A DNA stretch of 7,119 nucleotides from an uncultured Clostridia bacterium (GTDB lineage Bacteria > Bacillota > Clostridia > Christensenellales > CAG-917). The stretch covers positions 1 to 7,119 of the forward strand of contig CAMWIB010000056.1 of NCBI GenBank assembly GCA_947174215.1, in the 5' to 3' direction. A model generated the notes under the pieces. The model was not told the DNA's origin. It saw nothing but the letters and a program-made list of their open reading frames with translations, and searched no databases. Numbering within the stretch: the stretch's first letter is position 1; the number at the start of each line of letters is the position of its first letter. The position numbers and the translations under genes are program-made. Of this stretch, positions 5,382 to 7,119 are shown in pieces.

Positions 5382-6685
5382 TCCAACACCCTCCCTACGA
5401 GGTCTACGCCGTCGGTACCCGTTATCTCGATATCGTAAAAGTTGCCGACCTGAACGACGCTATCCGCCGTGAAATATATCACGTTGTCAATGTCGGGAGC
5501 CTGTGCCGCGCTTCTTCCGATAAACGCCTGTCTGTCGTAATCTATATCGTCGTATATCGCGCGCACGCGCGTACCTATAAGACTTTGATTGCGCTTTGCA
5601 AGCTTGACCTGCCAAAGCTCAGACAACTCGTCCGCGCGCGCCTGCTTGACCTCATCGTCAAGATGACCGCCGAGTCTGTCCGCCGCCGTACCCTCTTCGC
5701 GCGAGTACGCAAAGAAGCCCGCGTAATCGATATCCGTATCTTTCACAAAGTCGCGTAGCTTATTAAACGCTTCCTCGCTCTCCTGCGGGAAACCGCATAT
5801 GAACGTAGTGCGAAGCGTAATGCCCTTGCTCTTCACCTTCGATACAAGCTCGCGTATACGCGCTTCCGTCGTGCCGCGATTCATAAGTTTGAGTACACCG
5901 TCGTCAACGTGTTGAAGAGGGATATCCATATACTTGACGACCTTCGACTCGTTTGCAATAAACTCAATAAGCCCGTCGTCAACCGTTTCAGGTTCGAGAT
6001 AAAGAAGCCTTATCCACTCGAAATCGAGCTTTTCAATCTCTCTTACAAGCTCCGTAAGATGGGGCTTCCCGTCAAAATCCACGCCGTAGCAGGTTACGTC
6101 CTGCGCTACGAGTATAAGCTCCTTCACACCGTCGTCGCTGAGTGCCTTAGCTTCTTTAAGCAAATCTTCAAGCTTTTCGGAGCGATACTTCCCGCGTATG
6201 CTTGGGATTGCGCAGTATGTACAGTGATTGTTGCATCCGTCCGCGATTTTCAAATATGCGTAATGATACGGCGTAGTGAGTACACGCTTGTCGCAAAACT
6301 TATCCTTACCGTGCGTAGCAAGCACCCTCTCGCCGCTACAAATACTCTCAACCGTGCGCACAATCTCGTCGTAATTGTTCACGCCAAGTATTGCGTCAAC
6401 CTCGTGAAACTCTTCTTTGAGTGCGTCGGCGTATCTTTCTGCAAGACAGCCTGTCACGATGACGTGCTTCGCGTTTGCGGACTGCTTTTGCGAAATAGCC
6501 CACAAAATTTCGTCAATAGACTCTTCCTTTGCCTTATCTATAAACGCGCAGGTATTGACGACGAGTATATCCGCTTCTTCCGCGCTTGACACTATGCAGT
6601 GACCGCCGCCTTCAAGCCTTGCGAGCATTTTTTCCGTGTCCACTCTGTTCTTATCACAGCCGAGTGAAATTGCGCCTATGTTCAT
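5378..6685 (-). CDS. rimO: Ribosomal protein S12 methylthiotransferase RimO
   Basis: Radical-SAM enzyme that adds a methylthio group to a conserved aspartate of ribosomal protein S12. The protein is complete (435 residues; family about 430-445). The N-terminal UPF0004 domain carries SLGCDKNRVDTEKML, VNTCAFIDKAKEESID and VTGCLAERY, supplying cysteines C10, C46 and C80 for the second iron-sulfur cluster. The radical-SAM motif is GCNNHCTYCAIPSIRGKYRS (C151, C155, C158). The C-terminal TRAM domain spans about 370-435, with the RS-x-AQAPDID-x-V stretch typical of RimO. The DKNRVD signature and IRLLYLEPE with PLQHVDDGVLKLMNR favour RimO over the tRNA enzyme MiaB. The start overlaps the ftsK stop (ATGA) behind a GAGGA-type ribosome binding site, and the end overlaps the pgsA start (ATGA), so the three genes are translationally coupled. 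Confidence 0.97.
   Translation of the reverse strand: MNIGAISLGCDKNRVDTEKMLARLEGGGHCIVSSAEEADILVVNTCAFIDKAKEESIDEILWAISQKQSANAKHVIVTGCLAERYADALKEEFHEVDAILGVNNYDEIVRTVESICSGERVLATHGKDKFCDKRVLTTPYHYAYLKIADGCNNHCTYCAIPSIRGKYRSEKLEDLLKEAKALSDDGVKELILVAQDVTCYGVDFDGKPHLTELVREIEKLDFEWIRLLYLEPETVDDGLIEFIANESKVVKYMDIPLQHVDDGVLKLMNRGTTEARIRELVSKVKSKGITLRTTFICGFPQESEEAFNKLRDFVKDTDIDYAGFFAYSREEGTAADRLGGHLDDEVKQARADELSELWQVKLAKRNQSLIGTRVRAIYDDIDYDRQAFIGRSAAQAPDIDNVIYFTADSVVQVGNFYDIEITGTDGVDLVGRVLE
5389..5396 (-). promoter_or_regulatory. Ribosome binding site of the pgsA fusion gene
   Basis: AGGGAGGG inside the last codons of rimO, 7 nt before the ATG at 5381. It favours this ATG over the in-frame one at 5375, two codons further on. 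Confidence 0.8.
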
Positions 6686-7119
6686 TCCTCGTCCTCGTCT
6701 TCCATGCTTGCTCTTCTAAGCTCGTCAAGTTCATCTTCGGTTATGTTCACGTACTTGAAATTCGGTTTGTCCGCGCTCGTAGTCAGATAACCCATTTCAC
6801 TTATCTTATCCACAAGCCCCGCCGCCTTGTTGAAGCCTACGCTGAGCTTACGCTGTAAATAGGAAATGGAGAAAGATTTTCCGCTTTCCTTCATTTCGAT
6901 TCCGATTTCGAGAGCCTTGAAAAAGTCATCGTCAAGAACTCCGTCGTCGACGTCATTATCCTTGCCCTTGCCGCCCTTCTTACCTGAATCGGACTTTTCC
7001 TCCTCAGGCTCGTTGAAGATAGCGTCCTTGACGTTGCTATCAAAAAAGCTGTCGTTATGCTCCTTAACAAAGTCAACGACGTCCTTGACCTCATTCTCGG
7101 ATATGAACGCACCCTGAAT
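6682..7119 (-). CDS. ftsK: FtsK/SpoIIIE DNA translocase, C-terminal end (starts outside the window)
   Basis: Septal double-stranded DNA pump for chromosome segregation. Only the last 145 codons are present. They open with IQGAFISENEVKDVVDFVKE, the conserved end of the motor domain (family RVQGAFVSDEEV). A Lys/Gly/Asp-rich spacer follows, then the gamma winged-helix domain that reads polar DNA sequences (FSISYLQRKLSVGFNKAAGL, followed by VDKISEMGYL). The protein ends in a very acidic tail (MEDEDEE). The frame is open to the window edge; an internal Met at 6894 is not the start. The stop overlaps the rimO start by ATGA. The gamma domain keeps the Asn of the recognition helix (GFNKAA), which the fusion copy has replaced with Pro. 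Confidence 0.95.
   Translation of the reverse strand: MQGAFISENEVKDVVDFVKEHNDSFFDSNVKDAIFNEPEEEKSDSGKKGGKGKDNDVDDGVLDDDFFKALEIGIEMKESGKSFSISYLQRKLSVGFNKAAGLVDKISEMGYLTTSADKPNFKYVNITEDELDELRRASMEDEDEE
6832..6858 (-). repeat. Gamma-domain repeat, copy 2 (inside ftsK)
   Basis: Partner of 3081-3107, with 25 of 27 bases identical and differences confined to the Gly/Ser codon after LQRKL. The same codons are used for LQRKL in both, suggesting a local duplication or later gene conversion rather than convergence. Confidence 0.85.

Noticed and set aside
5909..6589. Plus-strand open frame (226 codons) opposite rimO
   Set aside because: Shadow of rimO, whose motifs are complete and in frame; no start signal.
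1..7119. CRISPR arrays, insertion sequences, tRNA or rRNA genes
   Set aside because: None seen; the only repeats are the coding hexad repeat, the gamma-domain pair, and short dyads in spacers.

Overview
The window is a stretch of bacterial chromosome in which every recognisable gene lies on the minus strand. The order, read in the direction of transcription (from base 7119 down to base 1), is ftsK (3' end only) - rimO - pgsA fused to an FtsK-like domain - short cinA - recA - rny (5' end only). An ftsK/rimO/pgsA/cinA/recA/rny order is typical of Bacillota, especially Clostridia. The strong purine-rich ribosome binding sites, the sigma-A type promoter and the Bacillota-type RNase Y fit this. 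A clostridial lineage of intermediate GC is my best guess; I cannot name a genus from the sequence.

Layout: bases 7119-2216 look like one tightly coupled operon. The ftsK stop overlaps the rimO start, and the rimO stop overlaps the pgsA start, both as ATGA; cinA starts 4 nt after the fusion gene ends. A 244-nt spacer with a -10-like hexamer and several inverted repeats precedes recA, which has a strong Shine-Dalgarno sequence. recA is followed by a clear rho-independent terminator (11-bp stem plus U6). A consensus-like promoter (TTGACT-N17-TATACT) then drives rny through a leader of about 150 nt.

The unusual part is bases 2216-5381. A complete PgsA lipid synthase continues in frame into a long linker with a Gln-Tyr hexad repeat, then a complete but active-site-degenerate FtsK/SpoIIIE motor fold, then an FtsK gamma (winged-helix) domain. 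The next gene, cinA, lacks its whole N-terminal MoCF-like domain and starts almost exactly at the middle (KH-like) domain. The gamma domain of the fusion shares a 27-nt block (25 identical) with the genuine ftsK 3.7 kb away. The simplest reading is that a copy of the neighbouring ftsK 3' part landed between pgsA and cinA, joined itself to pgsA and replaced the first half of cinA. The product has the same general plan as FtsK (membrane domain, low-complexity linker, motor, gamma) but with a phospholipid synthase as the membrane part and probably no ATP-driven translocation.

The flanking functions are ordinary: chromosome translocation at the septum (FtsK), ribosomal protein S12 methylthiolation (RimO), recombination and SOS response (RecA), and mRNA turnover (RNase Y).
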